Made by a program: the position numbers and the translations under genes. Shown here in pieces: positions 1 to 9,285 of a DNA stretch of 64,000 bases. This DNA comes from Shinella sp. CPCC 101442 (GTDB lineage: Bacteria > Pseudomonadota > Alphaproteobacteria > Rhizobiales > Rhizobiaceae). Every line of letters starts with the position of its first letter. The first letter of the stretch is position 1. The notes below the pieces were generated by a model. It ran no database searches, was not told the DNA's origin, and worked only from the letters and a program-made list of their open reading frames with translations. The stretch spans positions 62,001-126,000 of the forward strand of contig NZ_JALIQS010000007.1 of assembly GCF_024704725.1 (NCBI RefSeq), written 5' to 3'.

Positions 1-240
1 GCGCCGATCTTCGAAGAAAAGGTCGTCGATCACCTGCTCGGTGAAATCAAGGTGACGGACAAGACCGTTTCCAAGGAAGACCTGCTCGCCGACGACGAAG
101 ACGGCGACGACAAGGATGCCAAGAAGGCTGCGCCGAAGAAGAAGGCTGCTGCCAAGGCCGAAGCTGCGGAAGGCGACGATGCCGCTCCGAAGAAGAAGGC
201 CTCGGCCAAGAAGAAGGCCGCTGAAGGCGACGCCGAGTAA
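1..240 (+). CDS. tig: Trigger factor, C-terminal end (partial)
   Basis: This is the last 79 codons of a gene that begins before the window; frame 1 is open from base 1 to the TAA at 238-240. The visible part reads as the end of the trigger-factor C-terminal arm (a segment ending [13 protein letters not shown]) followed by an acidic then Lys/Ala-rich low-complexity tail with repeats of the form APKKKA. Trigger factor is the ribosome-associated chaperone and prolyl isomerase that meets nascent chains at the exit tunnel. The Lys/Ala tail is typical of rhizobial orthologues. The identification rests on the tail and the short conserved segment only, because the ribosome-binding and PPIase domains lie outside the window. 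Confidence 0.85.
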   Translation, partial: APIFEEKVVDHLLGEIKVTDKTVSKEDLLADDEDGDDKDAKKAAPKKKAAAKAEAAEGDDAAPKKKASAKKKAAEGDAE

Positions 241-265
241 TCGGTTCGGATCCTCTCGAATTTGG

Positions 266-293
266 AAAAGGCCGCCCAATAGGCGGCCTTTTT
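266..293 (+). terminator. Rho-independent terminator of tig
   Basis: The stem AAGGCCGCC / GGCGGCCTT with a short AATA-type loop is followed by a T-run. It begins 26 bases after the tig stop and faces the convergent gene at 347-988. Confidence 0.85.
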
Positions 294-346
294 CGTTCCA
301 CGATAGCTGAAAATGCCGCATCGCCCTATGGCGAACGGCGCCGTGG

Positions 347-988
347 CTATCCTGCGTATAGTGCTTCGACCACTGCGGTCTGTGTCTCCGTCGCCGTAAG
401 CTGACCGAAGAAGCCTTCAGCACGGGACTGTCGGCAGGCCTGAGCCAGGGCGTCGTCATCGAGGTCAAATACCGAATCGTAGGCGGGCACGCGGGCGGCG
501 GCGGCAGTCAACAGCGTTGCGGCGCGGGCACTGGTGAAAGAGGGGGTCCATTCGCCGGCTTCCGTTCTTGTCCGCCGGGCGCCGAGGGTGAGAGCGAGGG
601 CTCTCTGGTCCCAAACCAGGCCGGCCAGGCGCTTTGATTTTTCCGCAAGGCTTTCCCGCGCGGCGGGGGCAGGGAGGAGTCCATCGGTCATGGCAAGGAT
701 GGATGTGCTGCCTTCGGGGCAACCGCACTCCGCTTCCGCGACACAAAGCAATGTGGCGAGGCGCTGGAGATCTGCACCGGTGCGGTAGCCACGCAGCGCG
801 ATCATGGACGCACTGGCGGCGAGGGCCATTTGAAGCGTTGCGATGTCCGAGTCGGTCTCGACCATGACGATGGCGCCACGGATGTCCGTTTCGCCGATCC
901 GCCCGGAGGGAATGAGCACGCCGTGCCGCGCAAGGGGGATCGGCTGGTCAGGGGCGAGAGCGAGCAGGGCGCGGGGAAGCGGTGTCAT
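347..988 (-). CDS. Degenerate HpcH/HpaI aldolase / citrate-lyase-beta-like protein
   Basis: The product is 213 residues. Its C-terminal half follows the CitE pattern: a KSKRLAGLVWD segment where CitE has its (G)AED loop, a GEWTPSF segment, an ATLLTAAAARVPAYDSVFD segment, and a C-terminal GFFGQ...TETQ segment matching the GF-GK-IHP-Q end of CitE-like lyases. CitE-type enzymes are usually near 280-300 residues. Here the N-terminal strands are shortened and the metal-binding acidic residues are missing: the IET-type strand reads AMTDG and the AED loop reads VWDQR. It is therefore probably a non-catalytic member of the fold. It is convergent with tig. Its function is not known to me. Confidence 0.6.
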   Translation of the reverse strand: MTPLPRALLALAPDQPIPLARHGVLIPSGRIGETDIRGAIVMVETDSDIATLQMALAASASMIALRGYRTGADLQRLATLLCVAEAECGCPEGSTSILAMTDGLLPAPAARESLAEKSKRLAGLVWDQRALALTLGARRTRTEAGEWTPSFTSARAATLLTAAAARVPAYDSVFDLDDDALAQACRQSRAEGFFGQLTATETQTAVVEALYAG

Positions 989-1116
989 GGCTTTTCATAG
1001 GACTTTGCGGCCGCTTCTGGCAATGACCGGTCCGTTAATGGACATGGTGAACCAATCTTAAACACTTTGGCGATAGCGTGGTTTCAATCGCGTATTGCAG
1101 GCGTTTGGGGCGTCCA

Positions 1117-2244
1117 TTGATCGTTCATGCTTTTCTCCGTTGGGTCGAGACCGCCCGGGCCGCCGACAGGGCGAAGGCCGCCAGTGTGCTGGCAAAGGCT
1201 TATGCAAAGCTGCGTATTGCGCCCGATGATCGCCGCGCCGCCGAAATGGCCATGATCTTCCTGCTCGACGATCCCGCGCCGAAGGTGCGGCTGGCTCTGG
1301 CGGAGGCGCTGGCCGAATGCGAAGACGTGCCGCGCGCCGTCATCCTGCCGCTGGCTGAAGACCAGCCGGAAATCGCCGCCCATATCATCTTGTCTTCGTC
1401 ACTGCTGACGGATGCCGATCTCGTCGATCTCGCCGCCAAGGGCAGCGCGGTGACGCGCATGCTGATCGCAAACCGCGCCTATATCTCGCGCGCCGTGTCG
1501 GCAGCGATGGCGGAGATCGGCGATGTGCCGGATGTTTTGGCGCTGCTGGAAAACGAAGGTGCCGTGCTTTCGCGCCGCAGCCTGACCCGCATTGCCGACC
1601 GCCTCGGCGAGGACGCCGAAATCCGCGCCCTGCTGCTCGACCGCGACGATCTTCCGAGCGATGCGCGGCATACCCTGGTCGAGAAGGTCGGCACGGCATT
1701 GGCCGGATTCGGGCTTATCCAGGCGGCCATCGGCGAGAACCGGGTCGAGCGCGTCACGCGCGAAGCCTGTGACGTTGCGACGATCGGCATGGTTGGTGAG
1801 GTCAATGCCGCAGAAATGCCTGACATGGTGGAGCATCTGCGCCTGACGGGGCGTCTTACGCCCGTCTTCCTGATGCACGCGCTGTGCACCGGCCGCGTCG
1901 AGTTCTTTGCCACGGCGATCGCCAATCTTTCGGGACAGGCCGAGCGGCGGGTCCGCTCCATCCTTTCCGACGGTCGCGAGGCGGCCGTGCGAGCGCTCTA
2001 CGAAACGGCCGGGCTTGGCCGGGACATCAGTGCGCTCTTTGCCGAGGCGACCATGCTGTGGCGGCGCGAGGCGAAGGGCGGGCAGAGCGATCTTTCCGTG
2101 TCCGAACTGCTTTTGTCGCAGGCACGCTCGGCCGGCAATTCGGCCTGCCAGTCGATGCTGGAACTGGTCGAGCGGCTGGCAATCGCCGAACAGCGCCAGA
2201 CGGCGCGCAGCTATGCGCTCATCGCTTCGCGTGAAGCCGCCTAA
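1117..2244 (+). CDS. DUF2336 domain-containing protein
   Basis: An all-helical protein of about 375 residues that fits the alphaproteobacterial DUF2336 family: an N-terminal VHAFLRWVETARAADRA-type segment, HEAT-like helical pairs (DDPAPKVRLALAEALAE), and no catalytic motifs. The frame is open from a GTG at 1078, but the TTG at 1117 has a GGGG sequence seven bases upstream and starts exactly where the conserved family sequence starts, so I prefer it. Members are cytoplasmic and have no firmly established biochemical role. It stands alone, convergent with the lipoprotein-like gene 2250-2681 with only five bases between the stops. Confidence 0.7.
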   Translation: MIVHAFLRWVETARAADRAKAASVLAKAYAKLRIAPDDRRAAEMAMIFLLDDPAPKVRLALAEALAECEDVPRAVILPLAEDQPEIAAHIILSSSLLTDADLVDLAAKGSAVTRMLIANRAYISRAVSAAMAEIGDVPDVLALLENEGAVLSRRSLTRIADRLGEDAEIRALLLDRDDLPSDARHTLVEKVGTALAGFGLIQAAIGENRVERVTREACDVATIGMVGEVNAAEMPDMVEHLRLTGRLTPVFLMHALCTGRVEFFATAIANLSGQAERRVRSILSDGREAAVRALYETAGLGRDISALFAEATMLWRREAKGGQSDLSVSELLLSQARSAGNSACQSMLELVERLAIAEQRQTARSYALIASREAA

Positions 2245-2249
2245 CGCCC

Positions 2250-2681
2250 CTAGTCGACGAACCGCTTGATGACCCAGCTATAGCCGTCCTCGGCATAGCG
2301 CACCGGCTTCACAACCGCAGCCTTGAGCGACGCGGTATCCGGAATGGCCTTCTTCACGAAATTCAGCGTGCGGGTCGCAAGACCCTGTCGCGCCTCGGCC
2401 GTTTCGGCGGGGACGGGGACTTCGGCCTGCGTGGCCGTTTCCGCCGGCTTTGCCTCGGGCGCGGGTTTGGCGACATCGGCGGTCATGCGATCTCCGGAGC
2501 TTTCGCAGACGGCGACGATGACGGGATAGTTCTTGTCCTGATGGCGATTGATGTAGGTCTCTGCCTGCGCGTCGCACAGCGCCACGGTCTGCCAGCTTTT
2601 TGGCACCGTATCGATATAATGGCACTGGGTCGCGCTGTCGTCGCAGCCCATGATCGTCATGACGATGAGAGCAGCTTTCAT
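2250..2681 (-). CDS. Conserved rhizobial secreted or lipoprotein-like protein
   Basis: The product is 143 residues. It starts with a short hydrophobic stretch (MKAALIVMTIMG) followed directly by Cys-Asp, so it may be a small lipoprotein, although the lipobox is not canonical. The N-terminal half carries several Cys residues (CHYID, ALCDAQ, VAVCES) that could form disulfides. It is followed by a Pro/Ala/Glu-rich linker at about residues 70-100 and a conserved basic C-terminus ending YSWVIKRFVD. I recognise it only as a hypothetical protein of the Rhizobiaceae type and assign no function. Confidence 0.55.
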   Translation of the reverse strand: MKAALIVMTIMGCDDSATQCHYIDTVPKSWQTVALCDAQAETYINRHQDKNYPVIVAVCESSGDRMTADVAKPAPEAKPAETATQAEVPVPAETAEARQGLATRTLNFVKKAIPDTASLKAAVVKPVRYAEDGYSWVIKRFVD

Positions 2682-2763
2682 GGCTGTCCTTTCCGGTTCC
2701 GTGCCGCCGGTTAGAGGCCGGCATTACCGCGAAAATAAGGCGTTCAGCTCGGCCGCAACCCCG

Positions 2764-4827
2764 TCAGATATCCAGGTTGTCGGCAAAGACCGCGCGGTCC
2801 TGGATGAAGCGGAAGCGGGCTTCCGGCTTGGTCCCCATGAGGTCGTCCACGGCAGTGCGCGTGCCTTCGAAATCGACATCGTCGATGGCGACCTTCAGAA
2901 GCGTGCGCTTCTTCGGGTCCATCGTCGTTTCCTTCAACTGCGCCGGCAGCATCTCGCCGAGACCTTTGAAACGGCCGATTTCCACCTTGCCGCGACTGTT
3001 GAACTCGGTGCGCATGAGTTCCTCACGGTGTTCGTCATCGCGCGCATAGAGCGTCTTGCCGCCCTGGCTGAGGCGATAGAGCGGCGGGACGGCGAGATAG
3101 AGATGGCCGCCGCGGATGAGGTCGGGCATCTCCTGGTAGAAGAAGGTGATGAGCAATGATGCAATGTGGGCGCCATCGACGTCGGCATCCGTCATGACCA
3201 CGACGCGCTCGTAGCGAAGGTCCTCTTCGCGGTATTTCGTGCGCGTGCCGCAGCCGAGTGCCTGCACGAGATCGGAAATCTGCTGGTTGGCGCTGAGCTT
3301 TTCACGGCCGGCGCTGGCGACGTTGAGGATTTTTCCACGCAGCGGCAGAATGGCCTGGTTGGCGCGATTGCGCGCCTGCTTGGCCGAGCCGCCGGCCGAA
3401 TCGCCTTCCACGATGAAGAGTTCGGCGCCCTCGGCGGAATTCTGCGAGCAGTCGGCAAGCTTGCCCGGCAGGCGCAGCTTGCGTACGGCGGTCTTGCGGC
3501 TGACTTCCTTCTCCTTGCGGCGGCGCATGCGCTCTTCCGCACGCTCGATCACCCATTCGAGAAGCTTGGCGGCTTCGCCCGGATTGTCGGCGAGATAGTG
3601 GTCGAAGGGATCGCGCAAAGCGTTTTCGACGATGCGCTGGGCCTCGACGCTGGCGAGCTTGTCCTTCGTCTGGCCGACGAATTCCGGTTCGCGGATGAAG
3701 ACCGAGAGCATGCCGACCGCCGAGATCATCACGTCGTCGGTGGTGATGGCGGCGGCGCGTTTGTTCTGCGTCAGTTCGGCATAGGCCTTGAGGCCCTTGG
3801 TGAGCGCGATGCGCAGGCCAGCCTCGTGCGTGCCGCCATCGGCCGTCGGAATGGTGTTGCAATAGGAATGGATCAGCGAATCGCCGCCGTACCAGGTAAC
3901 GGCCCATTCCAGCGAACCGTGGCCGCCGGACTTTTCGCTCTTGCCCGCAAAAATCTCGCGGGTGACGGTGTAGTCCTTGCCGAGCGTCGCCTGCAGGTAG
4001 TCCTTCAGGCCGCCGGGGAAGTGGAACACGGCCTTTTCCGGTGTTTCCGAGCCCTCGGGCAACAGCGACGGGTCGCAGCTCCAACGGATTTCGACGCCGC
4101 CGAACAGGTAGGCCTTGGAGCGGGCCATGCGGAAGACACGGCCGGGATCGAAACGCGCATGGGCGCCGAAAATTTCCGGGTCCGGATGGAAACGCACCTT
4201 CGTGCCGCGACGATTGTGAACGTCGCCGAGTTCTTCGAGGCCGCCGACCGGCTTGCCGCGCGAAAAGCGCTGGCGATAGAGTTTCTTGTTGCGCGCGACC
4301 TCGACTTCCAGCTCGTCGGAGAGCGCGTTGACGACGGACACGCCGACGCCGTGCAGACCGCCCGAGGTCTCATAGGCCTTGCCGTCGAACTTGCCGCCGG
4401 CATGCAGCACGGTGAGGATGACCTCGAGGGTGGATTTGCCCGGCATCTGGGGATGGTTTTCCACCGGTATGCCGCGACCATTGTCCGTAACGGTCAAAAA
4501 ACCCTCGGCGTCGAGATTGACGTCGATGAAATTGGCGTGGCCGGCCACGGCCTCGTCCATCGAGTTGTCGATGACTTCGGCGAAGAGATGGTGCAGGGCC
4601 TTCTCGTCCGTACCGCCGATATACATGCCGGGACGCATGCGCACCGGCTCGAGGCCTTCCAGAACACGGATCGCGGACGCGTCGTAGCCACCCGAGCCTT
4701 CGCTCAACGGCTGGCGCGGCTCGCGGGCCGGTTCGGCGGCGGCAACGGGCTTTTCAACCGGCTTGGCCGGCTGGCGCTCGGGCTCGGAGGGTATTTTGGC
4801 GAAGAGGTCGTTGCTGTCGTCTTGCAT
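2764..4827 (-). CDS. parE: DNA topoisomerase IV subunit B
   Basis: The 687-residue product has the whole GHKL-transducer-TOPRIM architecture. Visible motifs are the ATP site (IDNSMDEA, DNGRGIPV, and the glycine-rich GGLHGVGVSVVNALS), the TOPRIM start (FIVEGDSAGGSAKQ) and the metal-binding DADVDGAHI. The C-terminal MLPAQLKETTMDP separates it from GyrB, which has a MNPEQLWETTMDP-type sequence. It pairs with ParC, not present here, to decatenate sister chromosomes. The frame runs upstream to 5004, but those 59 codons are not family-like. The ATG at 4827 (MQDDSNDLFAKI) begins the usual low-complexity N-terminus, so I start there. A long antisense frame across this gene is a GC-bias shadow. Confidence 0.95.
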   Translation of the reverse strand: MQDDSNDLFAKIPSEPERQPAKPVEKPVAAAEPAREPRQPLSEGSGGYDASAIRVLEGLEPVRMRPGMYIGGTDEKALHHLFAEVIDNSMDEAVAGHANFIDVNLDAEGFLTVTDNGRGIPVENHPQMPGKSTLEVILTVLHAGGKFDGKAYETSGGLHGVGVSVVNALSDELEVEVARNKKLYRQRFSRGKPVGGLEELGDVHNRRGTKVRFHPDPEIFGAHARFDPGRVFRMARSKAYLFGGVEIRWSCDPSLLPEGSETPEKAVFHFPGGLKDYLQATLGKDYTVTREIFAGKSEKSGGHGSLEWAVTWYGGDSLIHSYCNTIPTADGGTHEAGLRIALTKGLKAYAELTQNKRAAAITTDDVMISAVGMLSVFIREPEFVGQTKDKLASVEAQRIVENALRDPFDHYLADNPGEAAKLLEWVIERAEERMRRRKEKEVSRKTAVRKLRLPGKLADCSQNSAEGAELFIVEGDSAGGSAKQARNRANQAILPLRGKILNVASAGREKLSANQQISDLVQALGCGTRTKYREEDLRYERVVVMTDADVDGAHIASLLITFFYQEMPDLIRGGHLYLAVPPLYRLSQGGKTLYARDDEHREELMRTEFNSRGKVEIGRFKGLGEMLPAQLKETTMDPKKRTLLKVAIDDVDFEGTRTAVDDLMGTKPEARFRFIQDRAVFADNLDI

Positions 4828-5123
4828 GGGCTGTTCAGAGTTTGTTCCGTTTGCCGGTTTTTCCCGTCGATCCGCAGGGATCGACGTTCGGCGCAAAAGG
4901 GATGGTCGGCGAATCACTTGCAACTCTGCCAGATTCCGGGGAATTTCGCGATGGCAGCACGGCAATGTCAGGCTTGCGCCGGACGGTCGTCCTGTATCGT
5001 TCATGCCGCTTCACTGCGGCGCCCCCGTGTCTGTCGGTCGTCAAGCCGCGCCAACCGTTGCGCAAGGATTGCGTTGCAGGCGGGTGGATGGCAAGTATCG
5101 CCAGCCCGAAGGAGCGTCCGTTC

Positions 5124-6008
5124 ATGCGTCAGTCCACAGTTCATTGCCTGAAACGGCTGGTTTTCGCCGCTCTCTTCGCCGGCCTGACCGTTCAGGATGC
5201 GGCAGCTCTAACGCTCCAGCCGTGGAAGGATGAGCTTTTCGCCTATGGCACGGTGGTCGAAACGACGGATGACGGTGCGCTGAGCGTCGTCGATTACCAG
5301 GAACTGCGCGACATCAACGGGCGCGATCAGGTGCCGGAACGCCGGGCGAAATCCAGCTACGTCTCGACGGGCGTGAAGAAGGCGCAGCAGAACATGACGG
5401 TCGATACGCCGGCCGGGCCGATCGACGTGACGATGATCGGCAAGGGTGAGGGGGCCGCCTTCACGGTCATCTTCGTCCATGGCCGTGGCGGCGACCGGCG
5501 GCTTGGCAGCAACGACTGGAGTTTCGGGGGCAATTTCAATCGGCTGAAGAACCTCACCGTGCGCGGCGGCGGCGTCTACTACGCCCCGAGCGTGCCGTCC
5601 TTCGACGATGCGGGTGCTGCGCGCATTTCGGGCCTCATTCTACGCGCCAAGGCGCTGTCGCCGGATGCGCCGGTCATCCTTGCCTGCGCCTCCATGGGCA
5701 GCTTCATCTGCGCGCGTGTGGCGCGCGATACGGCGGCCGTCGAAAGCCTCTCGGGCATGGTGCTGATGGGCGGGGCGGCGGATGGCGATTATGCCAAGAC
5801 ACCGGCCTTCAAGGCGAAGCTGCCGGTTTTCTTCACCCATGGCGACAGCGACAGCGTCTATTCGGCGAACGACCAGATCGCGGTCTTTCGCAAGCTGCGC
5901 AAGGCCGGTGTGCCCGCCCGCTTCGTGCTGTTCCAGACGGGGGGGCACGGCACGCCGGTGCGCATGACCGACTGGCGGGAAACGCTCAACTGGCTCTTTG
6001 CTCAATAG
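5124..6008 (+). CDS. Secreted alpha/beta hydrolase
   Basis: The 294-residue product starts with a signal peptide (RLVFAALFAGLTVQDAAA). An alpha/beta-hydrolase core follows: an oxyanion-loop HGRGGD at the end of the first strand, a nucleophile elbow reading ACASMGS (the first Gly of GxSxG is replaced by Ala), a LPVFFTHGDSDSVY acid strand and a C-terminal GGHGTP carrying the catalytic His. The ATG at 5124 is chosen because an AAGGAG lies 11 bases upstream and the signal peptide begins there; the frame itself is open from 4842. Its stop lies four bases from the convergent gene 6013-6621. The substrate cannot be read from sequence. Confidence 0.75.
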   Translation: MRQSTVHCLKRLVFAALFAGLTVQDAAALTLQPWKDELFAYGTVVETTDDGALSVVDYQELRDINGRDQVPERRAKSSYVSTGVKKAQQNMTVDTPAGPIDVTMIGKGEGAAFTVIFVHGRGGDRRLGSNDWSFGGNFNRLKNLTVRGGGVYYAPSVPSFDDAGAARISGLILRAKALSPDAPVILACASMGSFICARVARDTAAVESLSGMVLMGGAADGDYAKTPAFKAKLPVFFTHGDSDSVYSANDQIAVFRKLRKAGVPARFVLFQTGGHGTPVRMTDWRETLNWLFAQ

Positions 6009-6012
6009 GATA

Positions 6013-6621
6013 TTACGAGCGCAAAAGCACCTTCGTCGAATCGAGTGCGGCGGCGATCTGCTGGTAATGGCCGGCGCGTTTGTCCGAATTCTGGACGGCG
6101 CGCAGCAATTGCGTTTCTGCTTCCTCGATCACCTGCCGCGCTTGTGCCATCGCCTTGCCCAGCTTTTCGCGCTTTGCAGCGGCATAAATCTTCGTCTGCC
6201 GGAGCCGGGGATTGGCTCTTGAGCGCTGTTGCGGCGCTTTCCGGTCGACGATGCCGGCCTGGATGCGACCAAGCTTGCTGGAGGCGCGGCTGATGATCTG
6301 GCGTGCCTCGGAATAGGCTGGCCCCGCAGGAATGCGCTGGGCGATATCCGCCAAGCGCTGGCGCAGGCAATCGATGCGATAGGCTGGATCGTAGCTGCCG
6401 CATTCGGCGCGCGCGCCGTTGATATTTTTTACGATTGAGGATGTGAGATAGTCCGTCGGCACAGCAACGGTAGCAGAAACGGCGCTGCTGCCGATGTCTC
6501 CGTTCGAGCTGTCGCCATTCCCGGGACTTGTCTGCCCCCGGACATCGGGCACGACGGCAAGGGCGAGCGCACCCGCGAGCAACGCCGCATGGATCGAACG
6601 CAGATGAGCCGACTTGATCAT
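6013..6621 (-). CDS. Secreted helical protein downstream of caspase-fold gene
   Basis: The 202-residue product begins with a signal peptide (hydrophobic AALLAGALALAVVP before RGQ). The mature part has a conserved-looking Cys pair (CGSYDPAYRIDCLRQRL) and long charged helices towards the C-terminus that could form a coiled coil (KREKLGKAMAQARQVIEEAE). It lies 29 bases downstream of the caspase-fold gene 6651-8228 on the same strand, so the two are probably co-transcribed. I do not recognise the family; function unknown. Linkage to the caspase-fold gene is the only hint of a role. Confidence 0.6.
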   Translation of the reverse strand: MIKSAHLRSIHAALLAGALALAVVPDVRGQTSPGNGDSSNGDIGSSAVSATVAVPTDYLTSSIVKNINGARAECGSYDPAYRIDCLRQRLADIAQRIPAGPAYSEARQIISRASSKLGRIQAGIVDRKAPQQRSRANPRLRQTKIYAAAKREKLGKAMAQARQVIEEAETQLLRAVQNSDKRAGHYQQIAAALDSTKVLLRS

Positions 6622-6650
6622 GCCTTCCTCCTCTTTCCTGTCCCGTTTGA

Positions 6651-8228
6651 CTATTCCGTCTGGCCGAAGGCGATGCGCATGCTGCGCTGGGTGCCAGCGC
6701 CGATATCGCCGTCGATGGTGCCCTTGTAGAACTTGTTGCGGCTGAGTTCGGCCTGAAGCGCCCGGCGCGTTTCAGGTTTGAACATGGTCGGCCGCGTCGA
6801 GAGCTGCTGGAGAACGTCGTCGACGCCAGAGCGTAATGCCTGGTAGAGATAGCTGGCTGCGTCCTGCGGGGTCTTGCCCGGCACCAGCCCGTCATCGATG
6901 AGGGCCGCGACGTTGAACATCGCTTGGGGATGGCGCAGGTCCGCGGCGCGGATGAAAAGCCCGACGGCCTTCTTCGGATCGCGCGGCAAGCCTTCAGCCC
7001 CCTGGTAATAGAGGAAGCCGAGGTCGTTGATCGCATCGGCGAAGCCGAGATCGGCGGCGCGCTGGTAGAATTTGATCGCTTCCGGCACGTTCTGTGCCGT
7101 GCCGATCCCCTTTTCGTGGAGCTTGCCGAGTTCGAACATTGCCTCCGCGTCGCCGGCATCGGCGGCCTTGCGGAAGAACGCGAGGGCTTTCTCCGGCTGG
7201 AATTTCTCCCTATCGGGCGTCAGTGCCATGTAGGCAAGGCCGAGCAGGGCGCGCGTATTGCCCTCTTCGGCAAGGGCGGCGAGTTGCACTTCCTGCTCGG
7301 GTTTCAGTGCCTGCCATTGCGAGGCCTTGTCTGCCATATCGGCGACGGCGGCATCCCCGCCGGCAAGGAAATAGGGTGCGCCGGACAGGGAGCCGTAAAA
7401 GTGCGGCTGCTGGCGGTTGGCGGTGAGCGACATCACGCGGTCGCGCACCTGGCGGAAGACCAGGCCGATCTCGACATTCGGCCGGGGCAGGCTTTCGAGG
7501 ATGGCAGTGGCGAACGGACTGTGCTCGCCATCGCCATCGAGCGCCACCTTGCCACCCTCGGCCGCATAGATCACCAACATGCCCTGCGAAGGATCGGGTG
7601 CCACAAGTCCGTCACCGCTGAGCTTTGCGCCGTCGGCCGCGATCGCGCCGGCAAGCGCGGGGAAGGGGTTGTTGCGGCAGGAATCGAGAATGACGATGCG
7701 CAGTTTTCGCGCCCGCTCGACGCTGCGCAGGACGGACGTGAGGCTAATGGCCTGCGCCGGGATCGTGGCTGGGTCGTCGACCTTGATATCGACGGGCACG
7801 AGATAGTTTTCACCCGCGGCCTCCACACCATGGCCGGCGTAGTAGACGAGGGCGATATCCGCAGTCTCCACCTTGCGCGAGAAGGCGTCGACGGTCTCCC
7901 GCATCTGGATGAGGGGGATGTCGATAGCAAGATCCACCGTGAAGCCAAGGCGCTGCAGCATGTCGGCAACGGCGCGCGCGTCGGAGGCGGTATTCTTCAA
8001 AGGCGAGATTGACGTATAGGCGGACATGCCGACAACAAGCGCCATGCGCTTGAACGATGCGGCGGGCACCGTCAGCGTATCGCCGGCGGTGATCTTTTCC
8101 ACCTCCGTCTTGATGCCCATCAGGCCGCGCGTCTGGCCGCCGGCAGAGGCCGAATCCTGCGCGGCGGCGCTGCCGGCCGAAAGCAGCACCGTCAGGATAA
8201 GGAAGATGCCCAGTCTCGAGGGAAGCAT
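6651..8228 (-). CDS. Secreted caspase-fold protein with Sel1 repeats and C-terminal peptidoglycan-binding-like segment
   Basis: The 525-residue product has a signal peptide at residues 1-24. A Peptidase_C14 domain spans about 65-310, with the catalytic dyad visible as YYAGHG (His133) and ILDSCRNNPF (Cys184). Three Sel1-like repeats follow at about 345-450 (RKAADAGDAEAMFELGKLHE, QRAADLGFADAINDLGFLY and a third). The end (RRALQAELSRNKFYKGTIDG) resembles a PGBD-type peptidoglycan-binding helix pair. I use the ATG at 8228 (AGGGG five bases upstream) over a GTG at 8249. Bacterial caspase homologues of this kind cleave after Arg/Lys in characterised cases; the substrate here is unknown. It is divergent from tpiA and upstream of 6013-6621. 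Confidence 0.85.
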   Translation of the reverse strand: MLPSRLGIFLILTVLLSAGSAAAQDSASAGGQTRGLMGIKTEVEKITAGDTLTVPAASFKRMALVVGMSAYTSISPLKNTASDARAVADMLQRLGFTVDLAIDIPLIQMRETVDAFSRKVETADIALVYYAGHGVEAAGENYLVPVDIKVDDPATIPAQAISLTSVLRSVERARKLRIVILDSCRNNPFPALAGAIAADGAKLSGDGLVAPDPSQGMLVIYAAEGGKVALDGDGEHSPFATAILESLPRPNVEIGLVFRQVRDRVMSLTANRQQPHFYGSLSGAPYFLAGGDAAVADMADKASQWQALKPEQEVQLAALAEEGNTRALLGLAYMALTPDREKFQPEKALAFFRKAADAGDAEAMFELGKLHEKGIGTAQNVPEAIKFYQRAADLGFADAINDLGFLYYQGAEGLPRDPKKAVGLFIRAADLRHPQAMFNVAALIDDGLVPGKTPQDAASYLYQALRSGVDDVLQQLSTRPTMFKPETRRALQAELSRNKFYKGTIDGDIGAGTQRSMRIAFGQTE

Positions 8229-8385
8229 ATGCCCCTTCGCCTTCCTCACACGCAGATCGCGGTATCAGCTGTCACGGATCAGATCCCATGAATATTCGGA
8301 TTCGCGCGGTCACATGCCGGCTTTTCTTGGGGGCTTCGATTTGCTACGCCGCAAGCCGAGAAAAGTTCAGGGATAGGGAGGCCTC

Positions 8386-9156
8386 ATGACACCGGACGTA
8401 ACCCCACTTGTTGCCGGAAACTGGAAGATGAACGGCACGCGCGCATCGCTCGACCAGATCAAGGCGATGGCCGAAGGCGTCATGGGACCGCTTTCCGACA
8501 AGGTCGAGACGCTGATCTGCCCGCCGGCGACGCTGCTTTACGTGGCGACCGCGCTCTGCACCGACAGCCCGCTGCAGATCGGCGCGCAGGATTGCCATGA
8601 AAAGGCATCCGGCGCCCATACCGGCGATGTCTCGGCCGAAATGATCGCCGACTGCTTCGGCACCCACGTCATCGTCGGCCATTCCGAGCGCCGCACCGAC
8701 CACAAGGAAAACGATGCGCTGGTGCGCGCCAAGGCGGAGATCGCCTTCGAAAACGACCTCGTCGCCATCATCTGCATCGGCGAGACCGGAGACGAGCGCA
8801 AGGCCGGCAAGACGCTGGAGGTGCTGAAGACGCAGCTCGACGGCTCCGTGCCGGACGGCGCGACGGCGGAAAACACGGTCATCGCCTATGAGCCCGTCTG
8901 GGCGATCGGCACCGGCCTGACGCCGACGGCTGACGATGTGGAAGAGGCGCATGCCTTCATGCGTGCGGAGCTCAAGGCCCGTTTTGCCGGTGAAGGCGCA
9001 AAAATGCGCATTCTCTACGGCGGCTCGGTCAAGCCGGGCAATGCCAGGGAGTTGATGGGCGTCGCCAATGTCGATGGCGCGCTGATCGGCGGCGCGAGCT
9101 TGAAATCCGACGACTTCCTCGCCATCTTCCGCGCATACGAAGCGCTGACGGCCTGA
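8386..9156 (+). CDS. tpiA: Triosephosphate isomerase
   Basis: The 256-residue product has the normal length of the family. It shows the N-terminal substrate lysine (GNWKMNG), the catalytic His region (VIVGHSERR), the catalytic Glu loop ([11 protein letters not shown]) and the phosphate-gripping C-terminal GGSVKPGN. It interconverts dihydroxyacetone phosphate and glyceraldehyde-3-phosphate. GGGAGG lies just upstream of the ATG. It is followed by secG and pyrG on the same strand, a common alphaproteobacterial order. Confidence 0.97.
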   Translation: MTPDVTPLVAGNWKMNGTRASLDQIKAMAEGVMGPLSDKVETLICPPATLLYVATALCTDSPLQIGAQDCHEKASGAHTGDVSAEMIADCFGTHVIVGHSERRTDHKENDALVRAKAEIAFENDLVAIICIGETGDERKAGKTLEVLKTQLDGSVPDGATAENTVIAYEPVWAIGTGLTPTADDVEEAHAFMRAELKARFAGEGAKMRILYGGSVKPGNARELMGVANVDGALIGGASLKSDDFLAIFRAYEALTA

Positions 9157-9285
9157 ACCACGCGCTGATCGTCCGCCTGCCCGAAAAGGGCGGGTGGATT
9201 GTCGGCTAGGGCTTGGAATGGCGCACGGCTTGGTATATTGAGCCGCAAACCTGAATTTTGGGCCGTCTGGCCGGGATCCTTAAAC

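Noticed and set aside
3166-5151. 661-codon open frame antisense to parE
   Set aside because: It mirrors a strongly conserved gene at high GC; the translation has no domain pattern.
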